In this document: one piece after another, positions 8,534-17,494 of the stretch | Position numbering within the stretch: position 1 is the first letter of the stretch | Layout: each line of letters opens with the position of its first letter | NCBI GenBank assembly: GCA_025999935.1 | Contig: BNXY01000014.1 | Coordinates: forward strand, 1-56,713 | Length of the DNA: 56,713 nucleotides | Direction of reading: 5' to 3' | Origin: Bacteroidia bacterium | GTDB taxonomy: Bacteria; Bacteroidota; Bacteroidia; Bacteroidales; Azobacteroidaceae | Made by a program: the position numbers and the translations under genes | The notes under the pieces: model-generated | What the model saw: only the letters and a program-made list of their open reading frames with translations | What the model was told of the DNA's origin: nothing | Database searches by the model: none

Positions 8534-9282
8534 GCCTGCCTCCGCCGAAATTCGGCGCAAACAACGGCTGTGGCGACCGCTACATTCAACGATTCCGTCG
8601 ATTCGGTTCCGGGAGGATAGTTGGGAATATATAACTTGTGGGATACCCGTTTTTCGACGGAACGACTGATGCCGTTTCCTTCATTGCCCATCACAATGAA
8701 TCCGTTTTCAGACAATGACTCCCGATAAATATTTTTCCCGTCCAAAAAAGCGCCGTAAACGGGAATGTCTTTCATTTCTTCCAAGAAATCAACCAACGGC
8801 GTATAAAAAACCCGTACATGCGCAATCGCGCCCATTGTGGCTTGAATGGTTTTCGGATTATAAACATCCGCCGTATCCGGAGAACATATTATGTTTTTTA
8901 TTCCAAACCAGTCGGCCAAACGGATAATCGTTCCCAAATTGCCCGGATCCTGTATGCCGTCCAACACCAAACTGAGTTCCGTTTTCAAAGCTGCTTTGTC
9001 TAACTGATGCCGGGGTTGCCGGAAAACAGCGATTACATCTTGCGGCGTTTTCAACAAACTGGCTTTTTCAATATCGTTTTCTTCCGCAGCTATCAACTCT
9101 CCGGCGCGAATATCGCCCTGGGTAGCCAGCCAGGAGGATTTGGCTATCAAACATTCGCAGTCGAACGAAGATAAAATATCGGCGACTAATTTATTCCCTT
9201 CCGCCAAAAAACAAGCCGAGGCATTGCGGTGTTTTTTCAGCTCCAAAGAGCGGATAAATTTGATTTTAGCTTTACTTAACAT
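8521..9282 (-). CDS. TrmH/SpoU family RNA 2'-O-methyltransferase
   Basis: The 253-residue product is a SPOUT-class S-adenosylmethionine-dependent ribose methyltransferase. Residues 1-100 form the L30e-like substrate-binding domain. All three SpoU motifs are present: LDGIQDPGNLGTIIRLADWF (motif 1), FIVMGNEGNGIS (motif 2) and STESLNVAVATAVV (motif 3), which build the trefoil knot. The target is probably 23S rRNA or tRNA; the exact nucleotide cannot be told. It is divergent from tamL, with an 86-nt shared upstream region. A possible -7 box, TAGTTTTG, lies on this strand at 9312-9305. Confidence 0.88.
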   Translation of the reverse strand: MLSKAKIKFIRSLELKKHRNASACFLAEGNKLVADILSSFDCECLIAKSSWLATQGDIRAGELIAAEENDIEKASLLKTPQDVIAVFRQPRHQLDKAALKTELSLVLDGIQDPGNLGTIIRLADWFGIKNIICSPDTADVYNPKTIQATMGAIAHVRVFYTPLVDFLEEMKDIPVYGAFLDGKNIYRESLSENGFIVMGNEGNGISRSVEKRVSHKLYIPNYPPGTESTESLNVAVATAVVCAEFRRRQAYHL

Positions 9283-9368
9283 AATTTTATAGAATATTTT
9301 TACACAAAACTAATAAACTGTTTTGTAATAATTTTACCTTTGTATAAAAATAACGAATTATTGCACGA

Positions 9369-11708
9369 ATGAAGATACAAAATCTACAATATTGGCTTTT
9401 TTCCCTAATCATTTTGGGCTTGTGTTCGTGTAGCGCAACCAAATTTGTTCCGGAAGGCGAATATCTTTTGAATAAAGTGAAAATCGAATCGGATATTTCC
9501 GAATATGGGACACTGGAGTTAAATCCATACGTGCGCCAACATCCCAATTATAAAATGTTCGCCCTGTATAAAACCCAGTTAAAAATCTATAGTCTGGCGG
9601 GGAAAGACAGCACGAAATGGATCAACCGTTTCCTGAAAAAAACCGGAGAAAAACCGGTTATTTTCGATTCGACTTTGGTCAACAAAACCGATTCGGAATT
9701 GACGAAATTCTTTATCAATAAAGGATATCTGAATGTTGATGTTTCTTCCGAAATCATCCGAAAGGACAAAAAAGCCAATGTTATTTACCGAATCAAAGGC
9801 AATAGGCCTTACCGGATTCGGAATTATTCGACCACGATTGAAGATGAAGCGCTCAAAGAAGAATTGACGGGCGGCGAAAATGGGTATCTGCTTCGAAAAA
9901 TTACCGGAGAATCGGCTACCGAACGCATTTCTTTAGTCAAAGAAAATATGCTTTTTGATCGAGATATTTTGGATGCGGAAAGGGATAGAATATCCAATAT
10001 AATCAGAAACAGAGGATATTATGATTTTAATAAAGATTTTGTTTATTACGATGCCGACAGTACGCTAAACAGCGCTTCGGTCGATTTAGACTTAAAATTA
10101 GACCCTTTCAAAAAATTATTACCGGATGGAAAATTGGATACGCTTCCGCACAAGAAATATTATTTTAATAATGTGTATATCTATTTGGATTATGATCCTT
10201 TGAAAATTAACAATCTGAGCGATTATGCCGCTTCAGACAGCATTGTCGGTAACGGTTTTACGATATATTACCAGGGAAATAGACCGTCTATACGACCCAA
10301 AACGCTTATAAACAACAGCTTTATAAGTCCTCAAACGCCCTATTCCCAATTACAGGAAAACGCCACTTATTCAGCCCTTTCCGGTTTGAATGCTTTGAAC
10401 AATATTCACATCCATTTCGATGAATTTTTGCAAAACGATACTTCCCGCTTGGATTGTTACATCCTGACTATGCCTGCCAAAAAACAATCCAATACCTATG
10501 CGATAGAAGGCACCAATACGGAAGGCGATCTGGGAATTGCATCTTCGGTCAATTTTACGCACCGGAATTTATTCAGGGGAGCCGAAACTTTCAATTTTAA
10601 AATCCGCGGAGCTTATGAAACTTTGTCCAATTTTACCAATCCCTATTTGGAAATCGGAGGCGAGACTTCCATTCATATTCCAAAATTTGTATTTCCGTTT
10701 GTAAAAAGTTCATTTTCAAGGAAAATGAGAGCTTCCACGGAATTTTCTTTGAGTTACAACCACCAAACCCGTCCCGAATACGACCGGACTTTGCTTTCAG
10801 GCGGCTTGCGGTATATGTGGCAGGGCAGAGATCGTTTGGCGGGACGCCATCAATTTGATTTGTTGGATATTGATTATGTTTATCTGCAACGGATTGATTC
10901 CGTGTTTTTGCATCGCTTGCCTTCCAACGCTCAATATTTCGGATACAAAGACCAGTTTATTGTGGGTATGGGATATACGTATTCCAAAACGACCGTCGAT
11001 CCGATGCAGAAGCGGCGTGACGCCTATTCTTTCCGTTTTTCGTTAGAATCGGCCGGCAATGCGCTCTACGGATTAAATACCCTGTTTGACGCCCAAAAAG
11101 ATGCATCCGGGGCCTACAAATTATTCAACGCTTATTTTGCCCAGTTTGTAAAAGGAGATATTGATTATTCCAAAACCATTGTCTTTGATCGGCAAAATTC
11201 AATGGCCTGGCGAATTGGCGGCGGCATCGGGATTCCTTACGGCAATTCGAAAGGGCTTCCCTTTGAAAAACGGTATTATTCGGGCGGAGCAAACAGTGTG
11301 CGCGCCTGGTCGGTGCGGGAATTGGGGCCGGGAAATTATCAACCGGTCGATACCACCACCTTTTTAAATCAATCGGGAGACATCAAATTGGATTTAAACA
11401 TCGAATACCGCACGCGCTTTTTCTGGAAATTGGAAGCGGCAGCTTTTATTGATGCCGGTAATATCTGGACAATCAAGGAGTATGCAGACCAAAAAGGCGG
11501 CGCCTTCAAATTTGAATCCTTCTACAAGCAAATCGCTATGGGCTATGGATTGGGCTTGCGATTGGATTTCGATTACTTCCTCCTCCGGTTGGATTGCGGC
11601 TGGAAAGCTTTCGACCCGTCTAAACGCGGAAAAGACCAATGGGCGATTATGCATCCCAATTTTACCAATAATTGGGCTTGGCATTTTGCGGTTGGTTATC
11701 CGTTCTAA
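9369..11708 (+). CDS. tamL: TamL, lipoprotein form of TamA (Omp85 family)
   Basis: The 779-residue Omp85-family outer-membrane protein would pair with TamB to insert or export outer-membrane components. The N-terminus is a lipoprotein signal (LCSC, acylated cysteine about residue 21), the feature that separates Bacteroidota TamL from proteobacterial TamA. POTRA-like repeats follow (about 30-250), including FINKGYLNVDVSSEI and IIRNRGYYDF. The C-terminal barrel carries RYYSGGANSVRAWSVRELGP, an RGW-like lid-lock loop of Omp85 proteins, and ends in an aromatic residue (VGYPF). The partner TamB is at 45064. A -7-like box, TACCTTTG, is at 9335-9342. Confidence 0.88.
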   Translation: MKIQNLQYWLFSLIILGLCSCSATKFVPEGEYLLNKVKIESDISEYGTLELNPYVRQHPNYKMFALYKTQLKIYSLAGKDSTKWINRFLKKTGEKPVIFDSTLVNKTDSELTKFFINKGYLNVDVSSEIIRKDKKANVIYRIKGNRPYRIRNYSTTIEDEALKEELTGGENGYLLRKITGESATERISLVKENMLFDRDILDAERDRISNIIRNRGYYDFNKDFVYYDADSTLNSASVDLDLKLDPFKKLLPDGKLDTLPHKKYYFNNVYIYLDYDPLKINNLSDYAASDSIVGNGFTIYYQGNRPSIRPKTLINNSFISPQTPYSQLQENATYSALSGLNALNNIHIHFDEFLQNDTSRLDCYILTMPAKKQSNTYAIEGTNTEGDLGIASSVNFTHRNLFRGAETFNFKIRGAYETLSNFTNPYLEIGGETSIHIPKFVFPFVKSSFSRKMRASTEFSLSYNHQTRPEYDRTLLSGGLRYMWQGRDRLAGRHQFDLLDIDYVYLQRIDSVFLHRLPSNAQYFGYKDQFIVGMGYTYSKTTVDPMQKRRDAYSFRFSLESAGNALYGLNTLFDAQKDASGAYKLFNAYFAQFVKGDIDYSKTIVFDRQNSMAWRIGGGIGIPYGNSKGLPFEKRYYSGGANSVRAWSVRELGPGNYQPVDTTTFLNQSGDIKLDLNIEYRTRFFWKLEAAAFIDAGNIWTIKEYADQKGGAFKFESFYKQIAMGYGLGLRLDFDYFLLRLDCGWKAFDPSKRGKDQWAIMHPNFTNNWAWHFAVGYPF

Positions 11709-11762
11709 ATAGGCGTTTAATCAAGACTAAAAAGGCGATATAGTAAACTTTTCCTTTCAATA

Positions 11763-11794
11763 TTTGGGTATTTCAATGAAATTATTTACCTTTG
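11763..11794 (+). promoter_or_regulatory. Bacteroidota promoter of tRNA-Arg
   Basis: TTTG (11763-11766), 20 nt, then TACCTTTG (11787-11794) match both consensus boxes. The tRNA 5' end is 22 nt further on, so a short 5' leader would be removed by RNase P. Confidence 0.8.
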
Positions 11795-11816
11795 CAGTCG
11801 CAAAAAAATTGAAAAT

Positions 11817-11890
11817 GGTCTGGTAGCTCAGCTGGATAGAGCAACAGCCTTCTAAGCTGTGGGTCTTGGGTTCGAATCCCAACCGGATCA
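11817..11890 (+). tRNA. tRNA-Arg (anticodon TCT)
   Basis: The 74-nt cloverleaf reads well. The acceptor stem GGTCTGG pairs with CCGGATC through two wobble pairs. The D-stem is GCTC/GAGC, the anticodon stem ACAGC/GCTGT with loop CTTCTAA, and the T-stem TTGGG/CCCAA with loop TTCGAAT. The anticodon TCT is at 11851-11853 and reads AGA/AGG. The discriminator base is A at 11890. The 3' CCA is not encoded, so it must be added by the enzyme encoded by the convergent neighbour. Confidence 0.95.
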
Positions 11891-11913
11891 CAAAAACGCC
11901 TTCAAAAGCCCCC

Positions 11914-13347
11914 TTAGTGGCTTGGATGTTTTAGCCCTTTCTCTTCTGCCAGTTTCATCAGAAACGCATAAACGGCATCGTATTCGTTGGGAATTTCTCC
12001 GTCGAGGATAGCGTCTTTGATGGCCGACTTCAGTTCGCCGACTTCCCGTCCGGGCGGCAGGTTGAACATTTCCATAATCTCCAGACCGTCGATGGGCGGT
12101 TGGAAATTCCGGATGCGGTCTTTTTCCTCAATCTCCTTTAATTTGCTGCGTACCAATTTAAAATTGCGCAGAAATTGCCGCACTTTTTCCGGATTTTTGG
12201 AAGTGATGTCTGCTTCACAAAGTTGCATCAAATCGTCGATTTCTTCGCCGGTTTCAAACAGTAAACGGCGTATGGCCGAATCGGTTACCTCTTCGTCGGC
12301 AAGGATTATCGGGCGCATGTGGAGGGAAACCAATTTTTCGACGTACTTTAGTTTGTCGTTCAAAGGCAGTTTCAGGCGTTGAAAAATATCTTTCAGCATT
12401 TTCATCCCGATAAATTCGTGGCTGTGGAAAGTCCACCCGGTCTTTGGGTCGAAACGTTTGCTCCGGGGTTTGCCGATGTCGTGAAACAGCGCCGCCCAAC
12501 GCAACCACAGATTGTCGCTGGTACGCGCCAGATTGTCCAACACTTTGAGGGTGTGGCTGAAATTATCTTTGTGACCGACGCCTTCTTTGGTTTCAATTCC
12601 TTTCAGAGCAACCAATTCAGGCAAAATTATTTCCAATAATCCCGTTTGTTCCAACAATTCAAAACCGACGGAAGGACAGGGCGAAAGGATGATTTTGTTC
12701 AATTCGTCAACAATTCGTTCTTTGGAGATGATTTCAATCCGGGTTTTGTTTCGTTCGATGGCTTCAAAAGTTTTCGGAACGATGAAAAAACCTAACTGAG
12801 AGGCAAAACGAATTGCCCGCAACATCCGCAAAGGGTCGTCGCTGAACGTAATATCCGGATTCAGCGGAGTGCGAATCAGCAGGTCGTCCAGGTCGTCCAA
12901 ACCGTTGAATGGGTCGATTAATTCGCCGAAACCTTCCTTGTTGAGACGGATAGCCATGGCATTGATGGTAAAATCCCTGCGGTTGAGGTCATCATCCAGC
13001 GTTCCGTCTTCCACGATGGGTTTGCGGGAATTTCGGTTGTAGGATTCTTTTCGCGCGCCCACAAATTCGATTTCTACGTCTTTGTATTTTACCTGAGCCG
13101 TTCCAAAATTTTTAAAAACCGACAAATGGGCTTTTTTACCCAGATTTCCGGCAACGGCTCCTGCCAATTGAATGCCGCTTCCCACACAAACCACATCGAT
13201 GTCTTTCGAGGGTCTGCGCAAAAAAATATCCCGTACATAACCGCCGATTACATACGTATCTAATTGAAGCCGGTCGGCTTCTTCCGTGATGACTTCAAAT
13301 ATTTTCCCCTGTAATTTATCGAGTATAAATAATGTATCCGTTTTCAT
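11914..13347 (-). CDS. cca: CCA-adding tRNA nucleotidyltransferase with HD domain
   Basis: The 477-residue product adds or repairs the 3' CCA of tRNAs. The nucleotidyltransferase head shows GGYVRD (about 35-40), the metal-binding DID (49-51) and RRDFTINAMA (about 130). A tRNA-binding neck follows, then an HD domain with NFSHTLKVLDNL and ALFHDIGKPRS. The length fits HD-containing bacterial enzymes. It is convergent with tRNA-Arg, whose gene lacks CCA. Upstream, on this strand, TAATTTTG (13360-13353) ends only 5 nt before the ATG, and a CTTG lies 19 nt further up. The mRNA may therefore be leaderless. Confidence 0.9.
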   Translation of the reverse strand: MKTDTLFILDKLQGKIFEVITEEADRLQLDTYVIGGYVRDIFLRRPSKDIDVVCVGSGIQLAGAVAGNLGKKAHLSVFKNFGTAQVKYKDVEIEFVGARKESYNRNSRKPIVEDGTLDDDLNRRDFTINAMAIRLNKEGFGELIDPFNGLDDLDDLLIRTPLNPDITFSDDPLRMLRAIRFASQLGFFIVPKTFEAIERNKTRIEIISKERIVDELNKIILSPCPSVGFELLEQTGLLEIILPELVALKGIETKEGVGHKDNFSHTLKVLDNLARTSDNLWLRWAALFHDIGKPRSKRFDPKTGWTFHSHEFIGMKMLKDIFQRLKLPLNDKLKYVEKLVSLHMRPIILADEEVTDSAIRRLLFETGEEIDDLMQLCEADITSKNPEKVRQFLRNFKLVRSKLKEIEEKDRIRNFQPPIDGLEIMEMFNLPPGREVGELKSAIKDAILDGEIPNEYDAVYAFLMKLAEEKGLKHPSH

Positions 13348-13352
13348 GACGG

Positions 13353-13383
13353 CAAAATTACATGAAATTTTCGAGATTTCAAG
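13353..13383 (-). promoter_or_regulatory. Promoter of cca placed right at the start codon
   Basis: On the minus strand, CTTG (13383-13380), 19 nt, then TAATTTTG (13360-13353). The ATG begins at 13347, so transcription would start at or next to the start codon. Confidence 0.55.
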
Positions 13384-13568
13384 CGCAAGTAATAAAAATC
13401 AAGTATTGTTTTGTGTTCTTTTGAGTAGCTTCCGGTAAAAAAATCGGCATTTTTAGCAAATATATAAAAAATCTCCCTATATTTGCATCAAATGTGCCTT
13501 ATTGCGATAAGGTATCAGCATTATTAACAAAACCAAAAATTAATTTACGGACATTTACTAAAATAAAA

Positions 13569-13620
13569 AAACAAATGAAACAATCCGTTTACTATTTTTT
13601 TCGGATTGTTTCATTTGTTT
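13569..13620 (-). terminator. Long perfect hairpin terminating the tldD-tldE operon
   Basis: The 19-nt arms 13569-13587 and 13602-13620 are perfect inverted repeats around a 14-nt loop. Read on the minus strand, the hairpin is followed by TTTTTTTATTTT (13570 downwards), so it should stop transcription leaving tldE. The rest of the gap 13348-13668 holds the cca promoter and a plus-strand TATATTTG at 13478-13485 with no convincing gene behind it. Confidence 0.75.
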
Positions 13621-13668
13621 CGCAAAAACGAATTCCTTTGCCTTTTATTAATTCGCTTTTTTCTGATT

Positions 13669-14988
13669 TTATTTCCCGCTAAAATTCACGGCATCGAATA
13701 AAATAGACGGAATTCTCTGAGAGGAAACCGTGCGCGGGTCGTTACCTATTTCTAACACATTTTGCCAGAGCGTCAGTAGATTACCGGTAATATTCATTTC
13801 GTTCAACGGTTTCACGGCTTTGCCGTTTTCAATCAGGAAGCCTTCGATTCCGAATGAAAAATCGCCGGTGGTACTGTTGCTGTTTCCACCATTGAAGCCG
13901 GTTACCCAGATGCCTTTATCCAAAGAAGCCAGCATTTGATCGAAATTCCGGTTTCCCAACTTCAAAGTCTGAATGGAAGGCGATTGAATGGTTGGTTCTA
14001 CGCCCAATTTACCGGCATAATACGTATCGATGAAATACATATTCAATACCCCGTTTTCAATGATATTGGACTTTTTCGTGGCAACTCCCTCGCCATCGAA
14101 CCACCGTGCGCCGCGAGCGCCTTTGATATGCGGATCATCCATAAGCGTAATCTTGTCGGAAATGATTTTCTGTCCCAATTTATCAATCAGGAAAGAGGAT
14201 TTTTGCTGGATAGCGTTGCCATACAGGGCTGAAACCAACGGAGACAGCATACGGTTAATCGTTGTGTTGTCCAGAATCATTTTGTAAACGCCGGTATTGA
14301 TTTTTTCCTGACCCAATTTACGCAAAGTTCTGTCGTAAGATTCTTTTCCGATACCTTTCTTTTGAAGATCTTTCCAGAAAACAGTCGAATCGTACCAACC
14401 GGACGAAGGACGGGCATCCCCTTCTCCTTTCATGGAAGTTTCGGCTGAAAGACTGAAATAAGTCGTTTCCGACTCACCTTCAAATCCGTTGCTTGCAACC
14501 ACATACGAATCGCTGGCGCCATCGGAATAACCGGCAGTTACTGAAATAATTCGCGCATCCGTTTTGTAAACTTCGTTCACGCAATTTTTGATTAGCGCCA
14601 ATTTGTCGTCCACCGATACTTTTTCTACTTCTCCGTCATAAATATTCAGCCCTTTTCCATCGCCTTTATACAAGCGTTTCGGGTCAGCTAATTTACGAAA
14701 TTTGTCCGGCGCTAAATAACGGGTAGTAGCGATTCCATTGCTGATGAATTTTTCTAATTCCTTTTTATCCAATCGATTGGTTGAATAAGAAGAAAACCGG
14801 TCATCTACGAACAATTGAATACTCATGCCATTTTCAGAAGATTGTTCCAACCGGTCCAATTGTTCATCTCTGTATTCAAAAGAAGCGTCCGTTCCGGTAT
14901 AAACCGATACGCGCGCATCCGAACAACCTTTATCTAAAGCATATTGTAAAGCCCATTTGGCCAAATCTTTATACTCTTTCGTAATCAT
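13669..14988 (-). CDS. tldE: TldE/PmbA-type partner of metalloprotease TldD
   Basis: The 439-residue member of the TldD/PmbA family has no HExxxH motif in the expected place, as is normal for the TldE/PmbA subunit. Recognisable pieces are RLEQSSENGMSIQLFVDDRF near residue 50, RWFDGEGVATKK with the family's D-x-E-G, and a late NSNSTTGDFSFGIEGFLIEN. In known systems TldD and TldE form a heterodimer whose active site, in TldD, cleaves unfolded peptides. The gene starts 4 nt after the tldD stop and is clearly co-transcribed. No signal peptide is visible, unlike the upstream TldD. That raises the question of whether the two act in the same compartment. Confidence 0.85.
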   Translation of the reverse strand: MITKEYKDLAKWALQYALDKGCSDARVSVYTGTDASFEYRDEQLDRLEQSSENGMSIQLFVDDRFSSYSTNRLDKKELEKFISNGIATTRYLAPDKFRKLADPKRLYKGDGKGLNIYDGEVEKVSVDDKLALIKNCVNEVYKTDARIISVTAGYSDGASDSYVVASNGFEGESETTYFSLSAETSMKGEGDARPSSGWYDSTVFWKDLQKKGIGKESYDRTLRKLGQEKINTGVYKMILDNTTINRMLSPLVSALYGNAIQQKSSFLIDKLGQKIISDKITLMDDPHIKGARGARWFDGEGVATKKSNIIENGVLNMYFIDTYYAGKLGVEPTIQSPSIQTLKLGNRNFDQMLASLDKGIWVTGFNGGNSNSTTGDFSFGIEGFLIENGKAVKPLNEMNITGNLLTLWQNVLEIGNDPRTVSSQRIPSILFDAVNFSGK

Positions 14989-14992
14989 AATT

Positions 14993-16504
14993 TTATACTC
15001 CTCCTACTGTTAATTGTTTAACCAAAACGGACGGTAATCCTTGCGAAACGGGACATCCTTGTCCGTCTTTACCACATGTCCATGAACCCTGGTCGATTTT
15101 CAGGTTGTTTCCTACCATGGTCACGTCCGCCAAAGCTTTTGGGCCGTTGCCGACAATATTGATGTCTTTGATGGGTTGGGTTAATTTACCATTTTCAATC
15201 AGATAACCGGTTTTAACGAAGAAGGTAAAGTCTCCTGCGCCGATTTGCACCTGGCCGTTGGTAAAGTTATCCACAAAAATACCTTCTTTCACGCCGGCAA
15301 TTATTTCTTCCTGCGTATAATTGCCGTTTTCCATGTAGGTAGAACGCATACGCGGAATCGGAATGTAACGGAACGATTGGCGGCGGCCGTTTCCGGTAGG
15401 AGGAACGCCATAGAATTTAGCGCTGATGCGGTCGTGCAGGTAAGAAGTCAACTTACCTTGGGTAACAATATAGGTCTTTTGTACGGCGATGCCTTCGTCG
15501 TCAAAATTAATAGAACCCCGGTCGTAAGCAATGGTTCCATCGTCAACCACATTGATGTTTTTGTTGCAAATAATCTTACCGAGTTTGTCAGCAAAAATAG
15601 AAGTGTTTTTTCGGTTGAAATCGGCTTCGAAAGCGTGGCCGATGGCTTCGTGCAACAAGATTCCGGATCCGCCTGCGCCCATTACTACGGGCATTTCCCC
15701 GCCTTTCGGTTTCACGGCATCGAACATCAAAGCGGTCTGTTTCACGGCTTCTTGCGCAATTTCTTCCACAATGGCGTCGGTTAGGAAAGTAACATCTTTG
15801 CGGGCAGCCCGCGATGAATATCCATTTTCTATTTTACTGTCTTGCTGCATAATACAAGAGCCGACCAATTGCACCATAGGGCGAATATCGTGACACAGCG
15901 TTCCTTCCGAGTTGTAATACAGAATATAAGATGTTTCGTCATTCACTGAGGCATTGACTTTAATTACCCTTGGGTCTAATTCAAATATCCTGTCATTTAA
16001 TTTCTGAAGATAAGGAATTTTCGCCTGAATGGATTCATCTTCCCAAGATTTAACAATGGGATAATAATTTTTGAATACTTTTTCATCCGTTTTTACGGGT
16101 GGAACTTTTGCCGATCCGTTGGCAATGCGTGAAGCAACCCTGGCTGCTTTTATCATTTCCTCTAAAGTTACATTTTCCACAAAGGCATATCCCTGTTGGT
16201 TTCCGGAAACAACTCGGATTCCAACGCCATAATCAATACCGGATCCGGCTCGGTTGACGGCGCCATCCTGCAAAACCAATGAATTGGAGAAAGTGTGCTG
16301 AAAATATAAATCGGCATAATCTCCTCCTTTTTCCAAGGCAACGGCTATCACTTTGCGTAAATCACTTTCACTTACATTAAAATGAGTTAGCATATTCGGT
16401 AAATCTTTTTTATCAGGACTCAATTGTGCACGAATCATTTCCGGCAAAATAACGGATCCGGCAAACGCCAACCCCGATGTACGTAGAAAATCTCTTCGTT
16501 TCAT
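14993..16504 (-). CDS. tldD: TldD family zinc metalloprotease with Tat signal
   Basis: The 503-residue product contains the catalytic zinc motif HEAIGH at about residues 285-290, followed by FEADFNR. The C-terminal TCGKDGQGCPVSQGLPSVLV supplies the cysteine-rich part typical of the family. The N-terminus reads MKRRDFLRTSGLAFAGSVIL, a twin-arginine motif (RRDFL) and hydrophobic stretch, so export of the folded protein by Tat is predicted. The family works as a TldD-TldE heterodimer that threads and cuts unfolded peptides. It is the second gene of an OMP-tldD-tldE operon, with gaps of 14 and 4 nt. Confidence 0.9.
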   Translation of the reverse strand: MKRRDFLRTSGLAFAGSVILPEMIRAQLSPDKKDLPNMLTHFNVSESDLRKVIAVALEKGGDYADLYFQHTFSNSLVLQDGAVNRAGSGIDYGVGIRVVSGNQQGYAFVENVTLEEMIKAARVASRIANGSAKVPPVKTDEKVFKNYYPIVKSWEDESIQAKIPYLQKLNDRIFELDPRVIKVNASVNDETSYILYYNSEGTLCHDIRPMVQLVGSCIMQQDSKIENGYSSRAARKDVTFLTDAIVEEIAQEAVKQTALMFDAVKPKGGEMPVVMGAGGSGILLHEAIGHAFEADFNRKNTSIFADKLGKIICNKNINVVDDGTIAYDRGSINFDDEGIAVQKTYIVTQGKLTSYLHDRISAKFYGVPPTGNGRRQSFRYIPIPRMRSTYMENGNYTQEEIIAGVKEGIFVDNFTNGQVQIGAGDFTFFVKTGYLIENGKLTQPIKDINIVGNGPKALADVTMVGNNLKIDQGSWTCGKDGQGCPVSQGLPSVLVKQLTVGGV

Positions 16505-16518
16505 GTGTACTTTTATAT

Positions 16519-17283
16519 TTATTTAAACCGGTAAGAGAGGCTAAAATTAATAACCGGCCAAAAATTCAATACAGAGGAAGGAATATCTGAATCCTCCATC
16601 AAACTACTTGCTTTAGAAGTGAGTTTCTGAGAAGATAGTTGATCACTTTCAAAAGTATAATCCCCTTGATAAATCAATCCTAAATCAAATTTAAATCCGA
16701 GACGACTATTGGCAATCGTTCGCCCAAGACCTAATCCAAAATAGGGTTTAATGAAATTACCAAATTTAATTTTTCCATCAAAACTACCATCGCTTTTAGG
16801 TTTGATGACAATATCTTCAAACTCAAAAATAATGGGGCCTCCATTCGCATCAACTAAACGTTGATAATTGTCAATTTTTGCAGAAGCGGTAATAGCGCTG
16901 CTTCCCGCATACAAACCGGCAGAAATAGAAAAGATACCGTTTTTCCTTGGGTAATAATCGACAATGGCTTTGAAATTGGAAAAATTAATTTTAGGATCAG
17001 ACAAACTTCCGGTCAATGAAATATTATCCACACTGGAATTATTTTCTAAAACGCCATCTGCCTCTAAGTCAAAATCCATTTGGGCAGTGTACCCAAAATA
17101 ATCAAATCCCGCTCTCAACTTAAAATTTGGAGAAAGAGAAGTGGCAAGCGTAATACCCGGGCCATAAGTTCCGGCCTCAACACCAATCGCCCAATTTTCA
17201 AAGGCGCCTTGAGCATGTACATTCGTAACACTTAAAACAAAACAAAGCGTAATCGCAACGGATAAATAGATTTTTTTTAACAT
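16519..17283 (-). CDS. Small outer-membrane beta-barrel protein
   Basis: The 254-residue product has a classical signal peptide (cleavage near NVHAQG, residue about 25). The mature part has alternating hydrophobic strands with many aromatic and glycine residues: WAIGVEAGTYGPGITLATS, IKPYFGLGLGRTIANSRLG and a terminal INFSLSYRFK. This fits an outer-membrane barrel with 8-10 strands. No specific family is recognised. It lies 14 nt upstream of tldD, so it is probably first in that operon. It might serve the exported protease pair, which is inference from position only. A -7-like TATTTTTG is at 17332-17325 on this strand. Confidence 0.75.
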   Translation of the reverse strand: MLKKIYLSVAITLCFVLSVTNVHAQGAFENWAIGVEAGTYGPGITLATSLSPNFKLRAGFDYFGYTAQMDFDLEADGVLENNSSVDNISLTGSLSDPKINFSNFKAIVDYYPRKNGIFSISAGLYAGSSAITASAKIDNYQRLVDANGGPIIFEFEDIVIKPKSDGSFDGKIKFGNFIKPYFGLGLGRTIANSRLGFKFDLGLIYQGDYTFESDQLSSQKLTSKASSLMEDSDIPSSVLNFWPVINFSLSYRFK

Positions 17284-17425
17284 AATACAAAGTTTATAAA
17301 GTTTATAAAATTAATAATTTTTGGCAAAAATAGTATAAATTTTTTAATTATTGTTACAAATATGATTTTTCTTGGCTAAATTTAAATGAAGCTACGCATG
17401 TTTTTATTTATTTCCTTCAATGGAT

Positions 17426-17456
17426 TTTGTTTTATTTGGTTTTTATGTCATCTTTG
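17426..17456 (+). promoter_or_regulatory. Possible promoter before the truncated RhuM-type gene
   Basis: TTTG (17426-17429), 19 nt, then CATCTTTG (17449-17456), one base off the TAnnTTTG consensus. The 211-nt gap 17284-17494 otherwise shows only AT-rich sequence and the upstream signals of the divergent OMP gene. Confidence 0.35.
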
Positions 17457-17494
17457 TACGTTTTTCAAAGCGGAGGTTGTCTAAGAAATAGGGG

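Noticed and set aside
13494..13682. Small plus-strand open frame covering the long hairpin
   Set aside because: It reads straight through the terminator stem and into the end of tldE on the other strand; the peptide is not protein-like. The hairpin is better explained as a terminator.
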